A stretch of DNA of 64,000 nucleotides from Paenibacillus_AQ nitricinens (GCF_052056485.1 NZ_CP183948.1:1116001-1180000), one strand, 5' to 3'; counted from the stretch's first letter, positions 43,395 through 52,925 are shown. Made by a program: numbers and translations. The notes: generated by a model from the sequence alone, not told the origin.

Positions 43395-44930
43395 ATGATT
43401 ATTCCAGTAAAGAAACGTATACAAATTTTCGATACGACTCTGCGAGATGGTGAACAGGCTCCGGGTGCAAGTCTAACCCCAGAGCAAAAAATACTGCTGG
43501 CCTATAAGCTTGCGGATCTGGGTGTTGATGTGATGGAGCCTGGATTTCCGATATCGAGCCCTGGTGATTTTGCAGCAGTACAGACGATTTCCCGTAAGGT
43601 GCGAAATGTGGAAATTTGCGGTTTTGCACGGGCGGTTAAAGGGGATATTGACGCGGCAGTCCGGGCAACCCAAGATGCTGAACGCCGGCGGATTCACCTG
43701 TTCATCTCCTCTTCTGATATTCATTTGCAGCATCAATTGCGTATGAGCAGAGCCGAAGTCGTAGCCAAAGCCCGCGAGATGACGGCTTATGCGCGTCAAT
43801 TCTCTGATGTCGTTGAATTCACGGCGATGGATGCTGCGCGAACAGGAATCGATGATCTGATTGAAATGATTGAAGCTGTTATTGAGGAAGGTGCTTCTAT
43901 TATCAATCTGCCCGATACGGTCGGATACGCATTGCCACATGAATATGGGGAAATGTTCCGACGTGTGCGGCTGGGAGCAAGAGGTGGAGAAACGGTAAGC
44001 TACAGTGCCCACTGTCATAATGATTTGGGGCTGGCTGTAGCCAACAGTCTGGCAGCCATTGATGGAGGTGCGACGCAGATCGAAGTCACTGTCAACGGAG
44101 TCGGCGAGCGTACCGGGAACTGCGCGCTGGAAGAGCTTGTGATGGCGCTCGAAACCCGCGGGGATGCAATTGGAGCAGAAACAGGAATTGTGCTTGATAA
44201 GCTGTATGATACTTCGCGGCTGATCAGCGGAGCGATGCATTTTCCAATCGCCTATAACAAACCAGTCGTCGGAAGAAATGCCTTCCAGCATGAGTCAGGG
44301 ATTCATCAGGATGGTTTGCTGAAGGATCGTAGCACCTATGAGATTATGGACCCGGAGCGGCTGGGTATCCCGCGTAGCATGATCATTCTGGGCAAGCATT
44401 CTGGCAGACATGCGCTGAAGGACCGTGCGGCGAAGTATGGTATTACGCTGGAGCCTGCGGAGCTGGATGCACTTTATGAATCGTTTAAAGAGACCGCTGA
44501 CCGACAAAAGGTTGTCAGTGATGATCAATTGCTGCAAATGGTGAGTAGTACTACCGGACAGCAAGCTCAGGTCTATGAACTGGGTGAGGTTCAAGTATTG
44601 GCAGGTAGTGCCCAGCGCCGGGTTGCCGCGGTTACGGTTCGCCATTTGAAGTCTGGACAGGAATCCTCCCATACTAGTTTTGGGGATGGTCCGCTTGAGG
44701 CTATCATTGCTGCTATTGGGCAAGGAATTTCAGAGGACATAGAATTCTCTGGACTTGAGCTGCATTCCCTCGGAAGTGGGGAGAATGCCCAAGCGGAGGC
44801 GGCTGTGATGGTAGAGTGGGAAGGTCTTAAATTTAGAGGCACAGCTACTCATCAGGATATTATCATGGCAGCAGGGATTGCTTATATTGCAGCCTGCAAC
44901 GCTGCGCTGCTCTCTACACAGATCGTTTAA
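43395..44930 (+). CDS. leuA: 2-isopropylmalate synthase
   Basis: This 511-residue enzyme condenses 2-ketoisovalerate with acetyl-CoA, the first step of leucine synthesis. The DRE-TIM barrel begins IFDTTLRDGEQAPG; SAHCHNDLGLAVANS holds the metal histidines; NAFQHESGIHQDG and ILGKHSGRHALKDR follow. The C-terminal LeuA allosteric domain (residues ~385-505) binds leucine in relatives. The two leucine T-boxes before it confirm the pathway. No other leu gene is close; a terminator follows. Confidence 0.94.
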   Translation: MIIPVKKRIQIFDTTLRDGEQAPGASLTPEQKILLAYKLADLGVDVMEPGFPISSPGDFAAVQTISRKVRNVEICGFARAVKGDIDAAVRATQDAERRRIHLFISSSDIHLQHQLRMSRAEVVAKAREMTAYARQFSDVVEFTAMDAARTGIDDLIEMIEAVIEEGASIINLPDTVGYALPHEYGEMFRRVRLGARGGETVSYSAHCHNDLGLAVANSLAAIDGGATQIEVTVNGVGERTGNCALEELVMALETRGDAIGAETGIVLDKLYDTSRLISGAMHFPIAYNKPVVGRNAFQHESGIHQDGLLKDRSTYEIMDPERLGIPRSMIILGKHSGRHALKDRAAKYGITLEPAELDALYESFKETADRQKVVSDDQLLQMVSSTTGQQAQVYELGEVQVLAGSAQRRVAAVTVRHLKSGQESSHTSFGDGPLEAIIAAIGQGISEDIEFSGLELHSLGSGENAQAEAAVMVEWEGLKFRGTATHQDIIMAAGIAYIAACNAALLSTQIV

Positions 44931-44940
44931 TATGTGTCGT

Positions 44941-44977
44941 ACCCGCTGTCTGATTAAGAGATAGCGGGTTCTTTTTT
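44941..44977 (+). terminator. Terminator of leuA
   Basis: ACCCGCTGTCT pairs with AGATAGCGGGT and is followed by TCTTTTTT. Confidence 0.85.
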
Positions 44978-45023
44978 AGCTTTTGATGACAGGTTTTAGG
45001 TGGGGTTATGTCTTTTGTCAAGT

Positions 45024-45282
45024 TGTGGACAACGTTATCCACATATTCTCTACGAATTGTGTAAAAAGTGCGTAAAATCAGCAATGTCAGCTCTTTTTAA
45101 AATGCCCGTATAACCATTTTTGTTAGCAATGAAACATTGTGGGAATTGTGGATAATGTGGATAATTCGGTGGATAATAATTCCTGTAATTCGAAAATACC
45201 GATTTAACGCATAAAAAAAGCCCCTAAGGGGCTTTTTTAGCAGGGAGTTATACACGAAACCTGTGTATAGAGCTGTGGATAA
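45024..45282. other. Cluster of DnaA boxes in the leuA-ydiF gap
   Basis: Four perfect boxes TTATCCACA are present: 45035-45043 (plus) and 45147-45155, 45156-45164, 45274-45282 (minus strand). Near matches with one mismatch lie at 45024-45032, 45168-45176, 45248-45256 and 45262-45270. The 407-bp gap is AT-rich and codes for nothing. DnaA-box clusters outside oriC act in Bacillus and Escherichia coli as DnaA sinks or reactivating sites; that role is inferred here. Confidence 0.7.
45213..45237. terminator. Bidirectional terminator inside the DnaA-box region
   Basis: AAAAAAGCCCC and GGGGCTTTTTT pair around a TAA loop. On the minus strand it lies 100 bp after the ydiF stop and is its likely terminator. 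Confidence 0.8.
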
Positions 45283-45336
45283 CTGTTTATGAACAAAATA
45301 AGAAATATGAAAAAAATTTATGAAGTGGCTTTTACA

Positions 45337-47277
45337 TTATTCGTCAGCAAGAATTTCCCATTCGTTAAATAAATCTGTAAGCTGAGTTTTTTTGTTCTTC
45401 AGATCCTCTTCATGACCTTGAAGTGCTAAATAATCCTGGTAAACTTCAGGTTTAGTCATTTCATTCTCTATAAAAGCGATCGTCTCTTCTAGCTCAGCAA
45501 TGCCTTCCTCTAGCTCAGCAATGCGCCGCTTCCGGTTACGCTCTTCACGCTTGGCTTGCTTGTCCGCTTCGAAGGAGGAAACAGCATTTTTTTCAGGAAC
45601 TGGAGCATCCTTGTTGACATTTTTGGCGGCTAATTCAGCGGCATCTTTCGCAATCTCTTCTAATTCTCGTTTTTTCTCAATATAGTCATCGTAGTTGCCA
45701 AGGTATTGATCGATCCCCTCGGGATGAAGCTCAAGCACCCGTTCAGCCATTTTATTGAGGAAATAACGGTCATGAGAAATGAAGAGCAATGTGCCCTCGA
45801 AATCAATTAAAGCTGATTCTAGAACCTCACGACTGACCAAATCCAAATGGTTGGTTGGCTCATCTAGGATGAGCATATTAGCGCCGCGCAACATGAGCTT
45901 TGATAATGCAACGCGTGCTTTTTCGCCGCCGCTCAGCGCAGATATCTTCTTAAGAACATCTTCACCGCTGAAGAGGAAGTTGCCAAGGATCGTACGGATT
46001 CTGGCTTCCTCAATCATTGGATATTCACTCCATAGCTCTTCCATTACTGTGTTCTTTGGATTGAGGCGGGTCTGTTCCTGATCATAATAAGCGACCTTTA
46101 CTTTAGTCCCCCAATTCACAGTTCCAGTTGAAGGCTCACGGGTTCCGGTCATACACTGCAGCAGTGTAGATTTGCCAATACCATTGGGACCGATGAGTGC
46201 AGCAGTTTCTCCCCGGCGCAGTTCGAAAGAAGCGTCTTTGAACAAAGGTGGACCATCCTTAAAGGTAACCGCAACATTACGGACTTGCAGCACTTCTTTA
46301 CCAGACATGAAGTCCGGCTCGAAGGAGAAGCTGGCTTTCTTCAGATCGCCCATCGGCCGATCCATACGGTCCATCTTCTCAAGCGCTTTGCGTCTGCTCT
46401 GCGCACGTTTCGTGGTAGATGCTCGCACAATATTTTTCTGAACGAAATCTTCCATTCTTGAGATTTCATCTTGCTGTTTCTCATACTGCTTCATCCGTGC
46501 TTCATATTCGGCAGCCTTCAAATCTACATATCGGCTGTAATTGCCTGTATAACGCCGAGATTGATGACGCTCGATCTCTACAATAGTAGTTACAAGCCGA
46601 TCAAGGAAATAACGGTCATGAGAGACAACCAGAATTCCGCCAGCATAACTGCGAAGATAATCCTCAAGCCATGTTAATGTTTCGATATCCAGATGGTTCG
46701 TCGGCTCATCCAGCATTAGAAGATCGGGAGCCTGAAGCAAAATACGGGCTAATGCGAGTCTAGTCTTCTGGCCACCACTAAGTGTGGAGATAGGTGTATC
46801 CGGTGGGAACTCACCGAAGCCCATGCCGTGCAGGATACTACGGATTCGTGTATTCATTTCATAACCGCCGTGATCCTTGAACCAATCTGATCGGCGGGCA
46901 TATCTTTCGAGCAGTTCTTCGTACCGTTTTGGGTCCTCTGCCAGCTTAGGATCAGCAATGCTTACTTCCATCTCTCTTAGCTCAGCCTCGGCTTCGATCA
47001 GCGGTGCAAAAACGGCCATCATTTCTTCAAGAATGGTTTTGTCAGATTGAAGTCCGCTATTTTGGGCTAAATACCCGATAGTAGTTTCTTTTGATTTATG
47101 AATTTGACCGCTGTCATAGGACATTTCACCAGCCAGAATTTGCAGAAAAGTTGATTTGCCGGCACCATTAACGCCCACGAGTCCGACACGTTCCTTTTCA
47201 TTTACCTGAAGGCTTATGCCATCTAGTACGTTCTGTATACCATATGATTTTGTAATTCCTGTCGCTTGAAGAAGCAT
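45337..47277 (-). CDS. ydiF: ABC-F family ATPase (YdiF type)
   Basis: This 646-residue soluble protein has two ABC domains and no membrane part. Domain 1: Walker A GVNGAGKST, signature LSGGQKTRLALA, Walker B LLMLDEPTNHLD. A charged linker (residues ~240-320, PtIM) separates domain 2: GPNGIGKST, LSGGEKARVALS, LILDEPTNHLD. A C-terminal coiled coil (residues ~560-640) follows. ABC-F proteins bind the ribosomal E site and help stalled ribosomes; some give antibiotic resistance. In Bacillus subtilis ydiF also follows tsaD. Confidence 0.9.
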   Translation of the reverse strand: MLLQATGITKSYGIQNVLDGISLQVNEKERVGLVGVNGAGKSTFLQILAGEMSYDSGQIHKSKETTIGYLAQNSGLQSDKTILEEMMAVFAPLIEAEAELREMEVSIADPKLAEDPKRYEELLERYARRSDWFKDHGGYEMNTRIRSILHGMGFGEFPPDTPISTLSGGQKTRLALARILLQAPDLLMLDEPTNHLDIETLTWLEDYLRSYAGGILVVSHDRYFLDRLVTTIVEIERHQSRRYTGNYSRYVDLKAAEYEARMKQYEKQQDEISRMEDFVQKNIVRASTTKRAQSRRKALEKMDRMDRPMGDLKKASFSFEPDFMSGKEVLQVRNVAVTFKDGPPLFKDASFELRRGETAALIGPNGIGKSTLLQCMTGTREPSTGTVNWGTKVKVAYYDQEQTRLNPKNTVMEELWSEYPMIEEARIRTILGNFLFSGEDVLKKISALSGGEKARVALSKLMLRGANMLILDEPTNHLDLVSREVLESALIDFEGTLLFISHDRYFLNKMAERVLELHPEGIDQYLGNYDDYIEKKRELEEIAKDAAELAAKNVNKDAPVPEKNAVSSFEADKQAKREERNRKRRIAELEEGIAELEETIAFIENEMTKPEVYQDYLALQGHEEDLKNKKTQLTDLFNEWEILADE

Positions 47278-47520
47278 AACGATGAAACCTCCACCCTTGC
47301 ATATTTCGCTTTGGCATTTACACCTTAGCCTTATGAATAACTTATTCTATAGTTTACATGAAAAGCGTTTCCCAAGCGAGAGCTCGATATATCGGAAGCA
47401 GAGAATAACGACCCGGCCCAGAAACACAGTCTATCCACCTTGGCGAACCGGGGAGAAGAGTGGTAAACTGGATTTACAAACAAGGATAAGCTTGGGATAA
47501 ATATAGGGGGTTGCCGGGCG

Positions 47521-48156
47521 ATGACAAGCAAGGAGTCGGTGATCTCCAAAGCAAAGCAACAACTAAGAACTGAGAAGACCATCGCCCGAAACGAGCTCTC
47601 CTCGGACCAGAGAAGGGAATTGTCTTTTCTGGTCTGCAAGCATGCATCAGAGTGGCTGAAGACGAAAGACATAGCCTCATTGATGGCCTATGTATCTTTT
47701 CGTTCTGAACTCGATACCAACGTGCTTCTTACACAGGCGTGGAAGGACCAGCGTAGGGTATTGCTGCCGCGTGTCATTCTGGCAAGTGGTGCAATGAGTG
47801 TCCATATGGTGAACGCGTGGAGTGAGCTTGAGCCGGGGGCGTATGGTATCCATGAACCTATTGTATCCGGCAAAGATTCACAAGAGATTGAAGTTGTTAC
47901 ACTACCGGATGTTGTGTTTGTTCCGGGGCTGGCTTTTGATCTTCAGGGAGGCAGGCTTGGTTACGGCCGAGGATACTATGATCGATTTCGTGCGTCATGG
48001 GAGACGGAAGAGTATGCCGCTGCGAAGCCCCCTGTCTGGATCGGGCTGGCCTTTGGTATGCAACTTGTTCCGAAAGTGCCCATGGATGAGCATGATGCCT
48101 TTATGGACATGCTGATTACTGAAAATGGCATTGTGCACTGCCGAAAAGGAGAGTGA
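47521..48156 (+). CDS. 5-formyltetrahydrofolate cyclo-ligase
   Basis: This 211-residue enzyme converts 5-formyl-THF to 5,10-methenyl-THF with ATP. The N-terminal basic helix SKAKQQLRTEKTIARNELS, the substrate segment MAYVSFRSELDTN and the glycine-rich GGRLGYGRGYYDR, with LAFGMQLVPKVPMDEHD near the end, fit the family. The start follows TAGGGGG at some distance. moaC begins 3 bp after its stop. Confidence 0.9.
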   Translation: MTSKESVISKAKQQLRTEKTIARNELSSDQRRELSFLVCKHASEWLKTKDIASLMAYVSFRSELDTNVLLTQAWKDQRRVLLPRVILASGAMSVHMVNAWSELEPGAYGIHEPIVSGKDSQEIEVVTLPDVVFVPGLAFDLQGGRLGYGRGYYDRFRASWETEEYAAAKPPVWIGLAFGMQLVPKVPMDEHDAFMDMLITENGIVHCRKGE

Positions 48157-48159
48157 GCC

Positions 48160-48633
48160 GTGGAATTGACCCATTTTAACGAGCAGGGAAGAGCTCGTAT
48201 GGTGGATGTGAGCGAAAAGGAGATTACGAAGCGGACAGCTGTCGCGCGGAGTAAGATCAAGATGGCGACTGAGACGCTTAGTGCCATCAAGGAAGGCAAG
48301 ATCAGTAAAGGAGACGTACTTGCCGTTGCGCAGATCGCTGGAATTATGGCGGCCAAGAAGACGTCTGACTGGATTCCGATGTGCCATCCGCTCCCGCTTA
48401 CCGGTATTGACATCCGCTTCTCCGATAACAGCGAAGATGAACTTTATATAGAAGCAACAGTCCATACTACCGGAAAGACCGGAGTTGAAATGGAAGCATT
48501 GACAGCTGTTTCTGCTTCAGCACTAACGGTGTACGACATGTGCAAGGCTCTTCAGAAGGACATGATTATCGGGCCAACGCTCTTATTGTCTAAAAGTGGG
48601 GGTAAGAATGGAGATTACGCGCTTGAATCATGA
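48160..48633 (+). CDS. moaC: Cyclic pyranopterin monophosphate synthase
   Basis: This 157-residue protein acts with MoaA in the first steps of molybdenum cofactor synthesis. RMVDVSEKEITKRTAVA opens it; KKTSDWIPMCHPLPLTG and GKTGVEMEALTAVSASALTV are its conserved core. Start GTG 48160 follows AAAAGGAGAG. moaA is not in the window; mogA follows and modAB lies 46 kb upstream. Confidence 0.94.
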   Translation: MELTHFNEQGRARMVDVSEKEITKRTAVARSKIKMATETLSAIKEGKISKGDVLAVAQIAGIMAAKKTSDWIPMCHPLPLTGIDIRFSDNSEDELYIEATVHTTGKTGVEMEALTAVSASALTVYDMCKALQKDMIIGPTLLLSKSGGKNGDYALES

Positions 48634-48712
48634 TCAGACCTGACGTTCGGTACACTGAAGCAATTGGGCTGCACTGTACAGCCGATTATACATAGAGAGG
48701 GAGGACAAACCT

Positions 48713-49198
48713 ATGGCGTGGAAAACAGCAATCCTAACGGCCAGCGATAAAGGGGCCAGGGGCGAACGGGAAGACACGAGCGCCCAGGTTATTCGGGAGC
48801 TGGTGGAAGAGGAACTTGGAGGCGAGATCGTTGAATATCGGATCGTGCCTGATGAACAAGATGAGATTATCGCAGCTTTGATAGAACTCACAGATTATTT
48901 TCAAGCAGATCTGGTATTGACTACCGGAGGTACGGATTTAGCGATACGCGATGTGACTCCAGAGGCAACCCGGCGTGTAATCGAACGGGAAGTGCCTGGA
49001 CTTTCAGAAGCGATGCGAAGTACGGTGATGCAAAAAAACCGTGCGGTGATGCTTTTCCGCGGGATATGCGGCATTCGTGGACGCACGTTGATTGTCAACT
49101 TACCGGGCACACCGAAGGGTGTTCATGAGAATTTAGCAGCCATTATGGATCAACTGCCTGAAGCGTTACTCATGGTAACTGGCCAATACCGTCAATAA
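48713..49198 (+). CDS. Molybdopterin adenylyltransferase (MogA/MoaB family)
   Basis: This 161-residue protein adenylates molybdopterin before metal insertion. TASDKGARGEREDTS begins it, and the substrate loop reads TTGGTDLAIRDVTPEAT; most relatives have Gly where this has Asp (TTGGTG). NLPGTPKGVHENL is typical of the end. SD GGGAGG lies 6 nt before ATG. MogA and MoaB cannot be told apart with certainty from sequence. Confidence 0.88.
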   Translation: MAWKTAILTASDKGARGEREDTSAQVIRELVEEELGGEIVEYRIVPDEQDEIIAALIELTDYFQADLVLTTGGTDLAIRDVTPEATRRVIEREVPGLSEAMRSTVMQKNRAVMLFRGICGIRGRTLIVNLPGTPKGVHENLAAIMDQLPEALLMVTGQYRQ

Positions 49199-49335
49199 CA
49201 TTGTCATATTCTTGTCACGTCACAAGGATAAACTATTTATAGAAGATAGTGGATGTAACTGTGACATAAGTTATGGTATTATTAGATTATCGTAAACGAT
49301 ACCATGATCGGATAGACGGACAAGGAGGAATAATA

Positions 49336-49578
49336 ATGTTTAGTGGAATTGGTACTCCGGGTATTATCTTGTTGGTTATACTGGCACTGCTCCTCTTTGG
49401 CCCGAATAAACTGCCAGAGTTAGGCCGCGCAGTTGGACGAACCTTTCGTGAATTTAAGGAAGGCGCACGTGAAATCATTGGTGATAGTGATCCGGTGAAG
49501 AAGAGCGAAGCTCCTGTGCCGACGGCCCCGCAGACGGTCGCTGCAGATATTCCTCAGGACAAACGCCTGCCGGAATAA
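49336..49578 (+). CDS. tatA: Twin-arginine translocase subunit TatA
   Basis: This 80-residue protein has a short N-terminal helix (GIGTPGIILLVILALLLFGP), the hinge NKLPELGRAVGRTFREFKEG and an acidic, flexible tail. It forms the pore that exports folded proteins with twin-arginine signals. AAGGAGG before ATG 49336 sets the start; the frame extends to 49273. A terminator separates it from tatC, so TatA can be made in excess. Confidence 0.93.
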   Translation: MFSGIGTPGIILLVILALLLFGPNKLPELGRAVGRTFREFKEGAREIIGDSDPVKKSEAPVPTAPQTVAADIPQDKRLPE

Positions 49579-49594
49579 TAAAAGGTTTAACAAT

Positions 49595-49639
49595 GGGGCA
49601 ATCTCTCAAGTCTATTAGACTTAGGAGATGCCCCTTTTT
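49595..49639 (+). terminator. Terminator between tatA and tatC
   Basis: GGGGCAATCTC pairs with GAGATGCCCC around an inner AAGTCTA/TAGACTT stem and is followed by TTTTT. Confidence 0.8.
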
Positions 49640-49728
49640 CAATTTGCTTGTTGCTTTCTGCAGAAACGGGCACAGCTATACATAAAGTCGGTGTGGCGTT
49701 TCTATTCTTGTCATGGGATGGTGTCAGG

Positions 49729-50496
49729 ATGTCTCTCGAATCGGAAGAAATGTCGGTGGTGGATCATCTCACCGAGCTGCGTAAACGGATTATTTATGTG
49801 CTGATTGTATTTGTTTTGGGATTGGTAGGGGGGCTGTTCTGTGCCAAGCCAATCTACGATTATTTAATTAGTACAGATCTAGCGCAAGGTTTTGTTCTGC
49901 ATGCTTTCTCATTCTGGGATGGTATCGGAATGTATATGAAGATCGCAATGGCGGTTTCATTAGTCATTTCAATTCCTTTTATTGCTTACCAGCTGTGGGC
50001 GTTTATTAGTCCGGGCTTACGGCCGGAAGAGCGTAGTGCAACACTACGTTATGTACCCTATGTTTTTGTTCTTTTTCTAATCGGTCTTTCGTTTGCTTAT
50101 TATGTTGTATTTCCAATGGCGCTTTCGTTCACGATCTCTATCACCCGGAGTATGGGGCTGGAAGAGACCTACGGAATTGCGCAATATTTCAACTTTATGT
50201 TCAGTCTGGTGCTACCTTTAGCGCTGTTGTTTGAGCTTCCGCTGCTGGTGATGTTTCTGACCAAACTGAGGGTTCTTAACCCGATACGCTTGCGTAAAAT
50301 GCGTCGATACGCTTATTTCACGCTTGTCTTTATTGCTGTAGTCATCACTCCTCCGGATTTTATCTCAGATTTTCTGGTGACGATTCCACTGCTTGTGTTG
50401 TATGAGTTCAGCGTATTCCTGTCCGCCTTCGTCTATCGCAAACAGCTCGCTGCGGATGCGGCAAGGGAAGCTCAGTACACCAAGAGTGAGGAATGA
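49729..50496 (+). CDS. tatC: Twin-arginine translocase subunit TatC
   Basis: This protein of about 256 residues has six membrane helices and recognises the twin-arginine signal. MSVVDHLTELRKRIIYVL is the family start; AYQLWAFISPGLRPEERS is the conserved cytoplasmic loop and VITPPDFISDFLVTIPL lies near the end. No strong SD decides between ATG 49729 and ATG 49750; the frame is open back to 49648. The position beside tatA and before groES matches Bacillus subtilis tatAy-tatCy. Confidence 0.9.
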   Translation: MSLESEEMSVVDHLTELRKRIIYVLIVFVLGLVGGLFCAKPIYDYLISTDLAQGFVLHAFSFWDGIGMYMKIAMAVSLVISIPFIAYQLWAFISPGLRPEERSATLRYVPYVFVLFLIGLSFAYYVVFPMALSFTISITRSMGLEETYGIAQYFNFMFSLVLPLALLFELPLLVMFLTKLRVLNPIRLRKMRRYAYFTLVFIAVVITPPDFISDFLVTIPLLVLYEFSVFLSAFVYRKQLAADAAREAQYTKSEE

Positions 50497-50503
50497 TAAT
50501 GAG

Positions 50504-50549
50504 AGAGCTGTCACTAAGTAGATTTTTCTACGAAAGAGACAGCTCTTTT
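50504..50549 (+). terminator. Terminator of tatC
   Basis: AGAGCTGTC pairs with GACAGCTCT around an inner GTAG/CTAC stem and is followed by TTTG. Confidence 0.75.
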
Positions 50550-50722
50550 GTTTTAAACCCCCGTCTTTTTGAAATGTTCGGGCGTAGGTGGTACAGTTGA
50601 GACTACTGGGAATCATACGCATATTTTCACACCCTGTGGATAGAATGTATAGAGTGTGTGCCTAGGACAACCAGTGAAACGTTATTTTTTACGAAAACAA
50701 ATGCGAATTTGTGTAAAAGGAC

Positions 50723-50789
50723 TTGAAATCCGGGCTCAAGTTGAGTATCATAAAAATTGTTGTTAGCACTACAAGCTGTCGAGTGCTAA
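50723..50789 (+). promoter_or_regulatory. groES-groEL promoter with CIRCE operator
   Basis: TTGAAA (50723-50728), 17 nt and TATCAT (50746-50751) form a sigma-A promoter. The CIRCE element follows: TTAGCACTA (50763-50771), nine bases and GAGTGCTAA (50781-50789). One base of the left arm differs from the perfect repeat. HrcA should repress here and release on heat shock. The stretch 50550-50722 holds no gene. Confidence 0.92.
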
Positions 50790-50936
50790 TGCTTATGGAA
50801 AATATGAGATGGACCAGATATTCGTAGCGTCCAATTGATATTTTTCATAAACACCAGAGATTTTGAAGTAAGACAGGTAAGTTCTAAACTATGTTTTGAA
50901 GCAAAATAACATAATTTTAAAGGAGGCTATTTTTTC

Positions 50937-51218
50937 ATGATCAAACCTTTAGGTGAACGCGTATTGGTGCTACCGAGCGAGCAGGAGGAAACCACTTCAT
51001 TCGGGATTGTGCTTCCGGACTCCTCGAAAGAAAAGCCACAAGAAGGAACTATTATTGCAGTAGGTAGCGGAGCTTTAAAAGATGGAGTACGTGTAGCGCT
51101 GGAAGTTAAAGAAGGCGACCGTGTTCTTTTCTCTAAATATGCAGGAACAGAAATCAAATACGAAGGTAAAGAATATTTGATTATGAAAGAAAGCGACATT
51201 CACGCGATTCTTGACTAA
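50937..51218 (+). CDS. groES: Co-chaperonin GroES
   Basis: This 93-residue protein caps the GroEL ring. MIKPLGERVLVLPSEQEE, then the mobile loop TTSFGIVLPDSSKEKPQ and GDRVLFSKYAGTEIKY are typical. SD AAAGGAGG lies before ATG. It is the first gene of the CIRCE-controlled operon. Confidence 0.96.
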   Translation: MIKPLGERVLVLPSEQEETTSFGIVLPDSSKEKPQEGTIIAVGSGALKDGVRVALEVKEGDRVLFSKYAGTEIKYEGKEYLIMKESDIHAILD

Positions 51219-51296
51219 GCGAGAGTCGATCATAAGCTAAATCTAAACTACTTAAAGTAACGTGATATACAAAAAATTCTAGGAGGTAATTACACA

Positions 51297-52925
51297 ATGG
51301 CTAAAGAAATTAAATTTAGTGAAGAAGCACGCCGCTCTATGTTGCGCGGTGTAGATGCTTTGGCAAATGCGGTAAAAGTTACACTTGGACCAAAAGGTCG
51401 CAACGTGGTACTTGAAAAGAAATTCGGTAGCCCGCTTATCACTAACGATGGTGTAACTATCGCTAAAGAAATCGAACTTGAAGATGCATTTGAGAACATG
51501 GGTGCTCAACTGGTTAAAGAAGTTGCTACTAAGACTAACGATGTAGCCGGTGACGGTACTACAACTGCAACGGTTCTGGCTCAAGCTATGATCCGTGAAG
51601 GTCTGAAAAACGTAACGGCAGGCGCTAACCCAATGGTTATCCGCAAAGGGATCGACAAAGCAGTTAAAGCTGCTGTTATCGAATTGCAAAGAATTTCTAA
51701 ACCAATCGAAGATTCCCAAGCTATCGCTCAAGTAGCTGCTATCTCTGCTGCTGACGAAGAAGTGGGTCAATTGATTGCTGAAGCTATGGAAAAAGTAGGT
51801 AAAGACGGTGTTATTACTGTTGAAGAATCCCGTGGATTCCTTACTGAGCTTGAAGTCGTAGAAGGTATGCAGTTCGACCGTGGTTACATTTCCCCGTACA
51901 TGATTACTGATACGGATAAAATGGAAGCTGTTCTGGAGAACCCATACATCTTGATCACTGATAAAAAAATCAGCAGCACTCAAGAAATTCTTCCTTTGCT
52001 AGAAAAAATCGTTCAACAAGCTAGACCGCTTGTTATTATCGCTGAAGATATCGAAGGCGAAGCACAAGCTATGCTGATCGTGAACAAACTGCGTGGAACA
52101 TTCAACGCTGTTGCTGTTAAAGCTCCTGGCTTTGGCGACCGCCGTGAAGCTATGCTGCAAGATATCGCTGCCCTGACTGGTGGCCAAGTGATTACTGAGA
52201 AGCTCGGTCTTGATCTGAAGACTACTTCCATCGAGCAATTGGGTAACGCACGTCAAGTACGCGTAACCAAAGAAAATACTACAATCGTAGACGGAAGCGG
52301 CGACAAAGCAGACATCAATGCTCGCGTAAGCCAAATTCGTGCTCAACTGGAAGAAACAACTTCCGAGTTCGACAAAGAAAAATTGCAAGAGCGTTTGGCT
52401 AAATTAGCTGGCGGCGTAGCCGTTGTCAAAGTAGGCGCTGCAACTGAAACAGAATTGAAAGAGCGTAAGCTTCGCATCGAAGACGCCCTGAACGCAACTC
52501 GCGCTGCGGTTGAAGAAGGTATCGTGTCCGGTGGTGGTACTGCTCTTGTGAACGTATATGCTGCTGTTGCTGCTGTTGTGGCAACTGGCGACGAAAGAAC
52601 AGGCGTTAACATTGTATTGCGTGCTCTGGAAGAGCCAGTTCGCACAATCGCTGCTAATGCTGGTCAAGAAGGTTCCGTTATCGTGGACCGCTTGAAAAAA
52701 GAAGCTGTAGGGATCGGCTACAACGCTGCTACTGATGAGTGGGTAAACATGTTCGAAGCTGGAATCGTTGACCCTGCGAAAGTAACTCGTTATGCTCTTC
52801 AAAACGCTGCATCCGTAGCGGCTATGTTCTTGACTACTGAAGCAGTAATTGCTGACAAGCCAGAACCAGAAAAACCAGGTATGCCTGATATGGGCGGCAT
52901 GGGTGGAATGGGCGGCATGATGTAA
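51297..52925 (+). CDS. groEL: Chaperonin GroEL
   Basis: This 542-residue ATPase forms the double-ring folding chamber. It has VTLGPKGRNVVLEK, the ATP site DVAGDGTTTATVLAQAM, the apical-domain segment VVEGMQFDRGYISPYM and the closing AAVEEGIVSGGGTALV. It ends in the usual Gly-Met tail (GGMGGMGGMM). SD AGGAGG precedes ATG. Codon choice is biased as expected for a very highly expressed gene. Confidence 0.97.
   Translation: MAKEIKFSEEARRSMLRGVDALANAVKVTLGPKGRNVVLEKKFGSPLITNDGVTIAKEIELEDAFENMGAQLVKEVATKTNDVAGDGTTTATVLAQAMIREGLKNVTAGANPMVIRKGIDKAVKAAVIELQRISKPIEDSQAIAQVAAISAADEEVGQLIAEAMEKVGKDGVITVEESRGFLTELEVVEGMQFDRGYISPYMITDTDKMEAVLENPYILITDKKISSTQEILPLLEKIVQQARPLVIIAEDIEGEAQAMLIVNKLRGTFNAVAVKAPGFGDRREAMLQDIAALTGGQVITEKLGLDLKTTSIEQLGNARQVRVTKENTTIVDGSGDKADINARVSQIRAQLEETTSEFDKEKLQERLAKLAGGVAVVKVGAATETELKERKLRIEDALNATRAAVEEGIVSGGGTALVNVYAAVAAVVATGDERTGVNIVLRALEEPVRTIAANAGQEGSVIVDRLKKEAVGIGYNAATDEWVNMFEAGIVDPAKVTRYALQNAASVAAMFLTTEAVIADKPEPEKPGMPDMGGMGGMGGMM

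Noticed and set aside
45024..45282. A chromosomal or plasmid replication origin
   Set aside because: Only the DnaA boxes are there. No dnaA, dnaN, rnpA/rpmH or plasmid rep gene lies near, and the neighbourhood is a normal housekeeping region.
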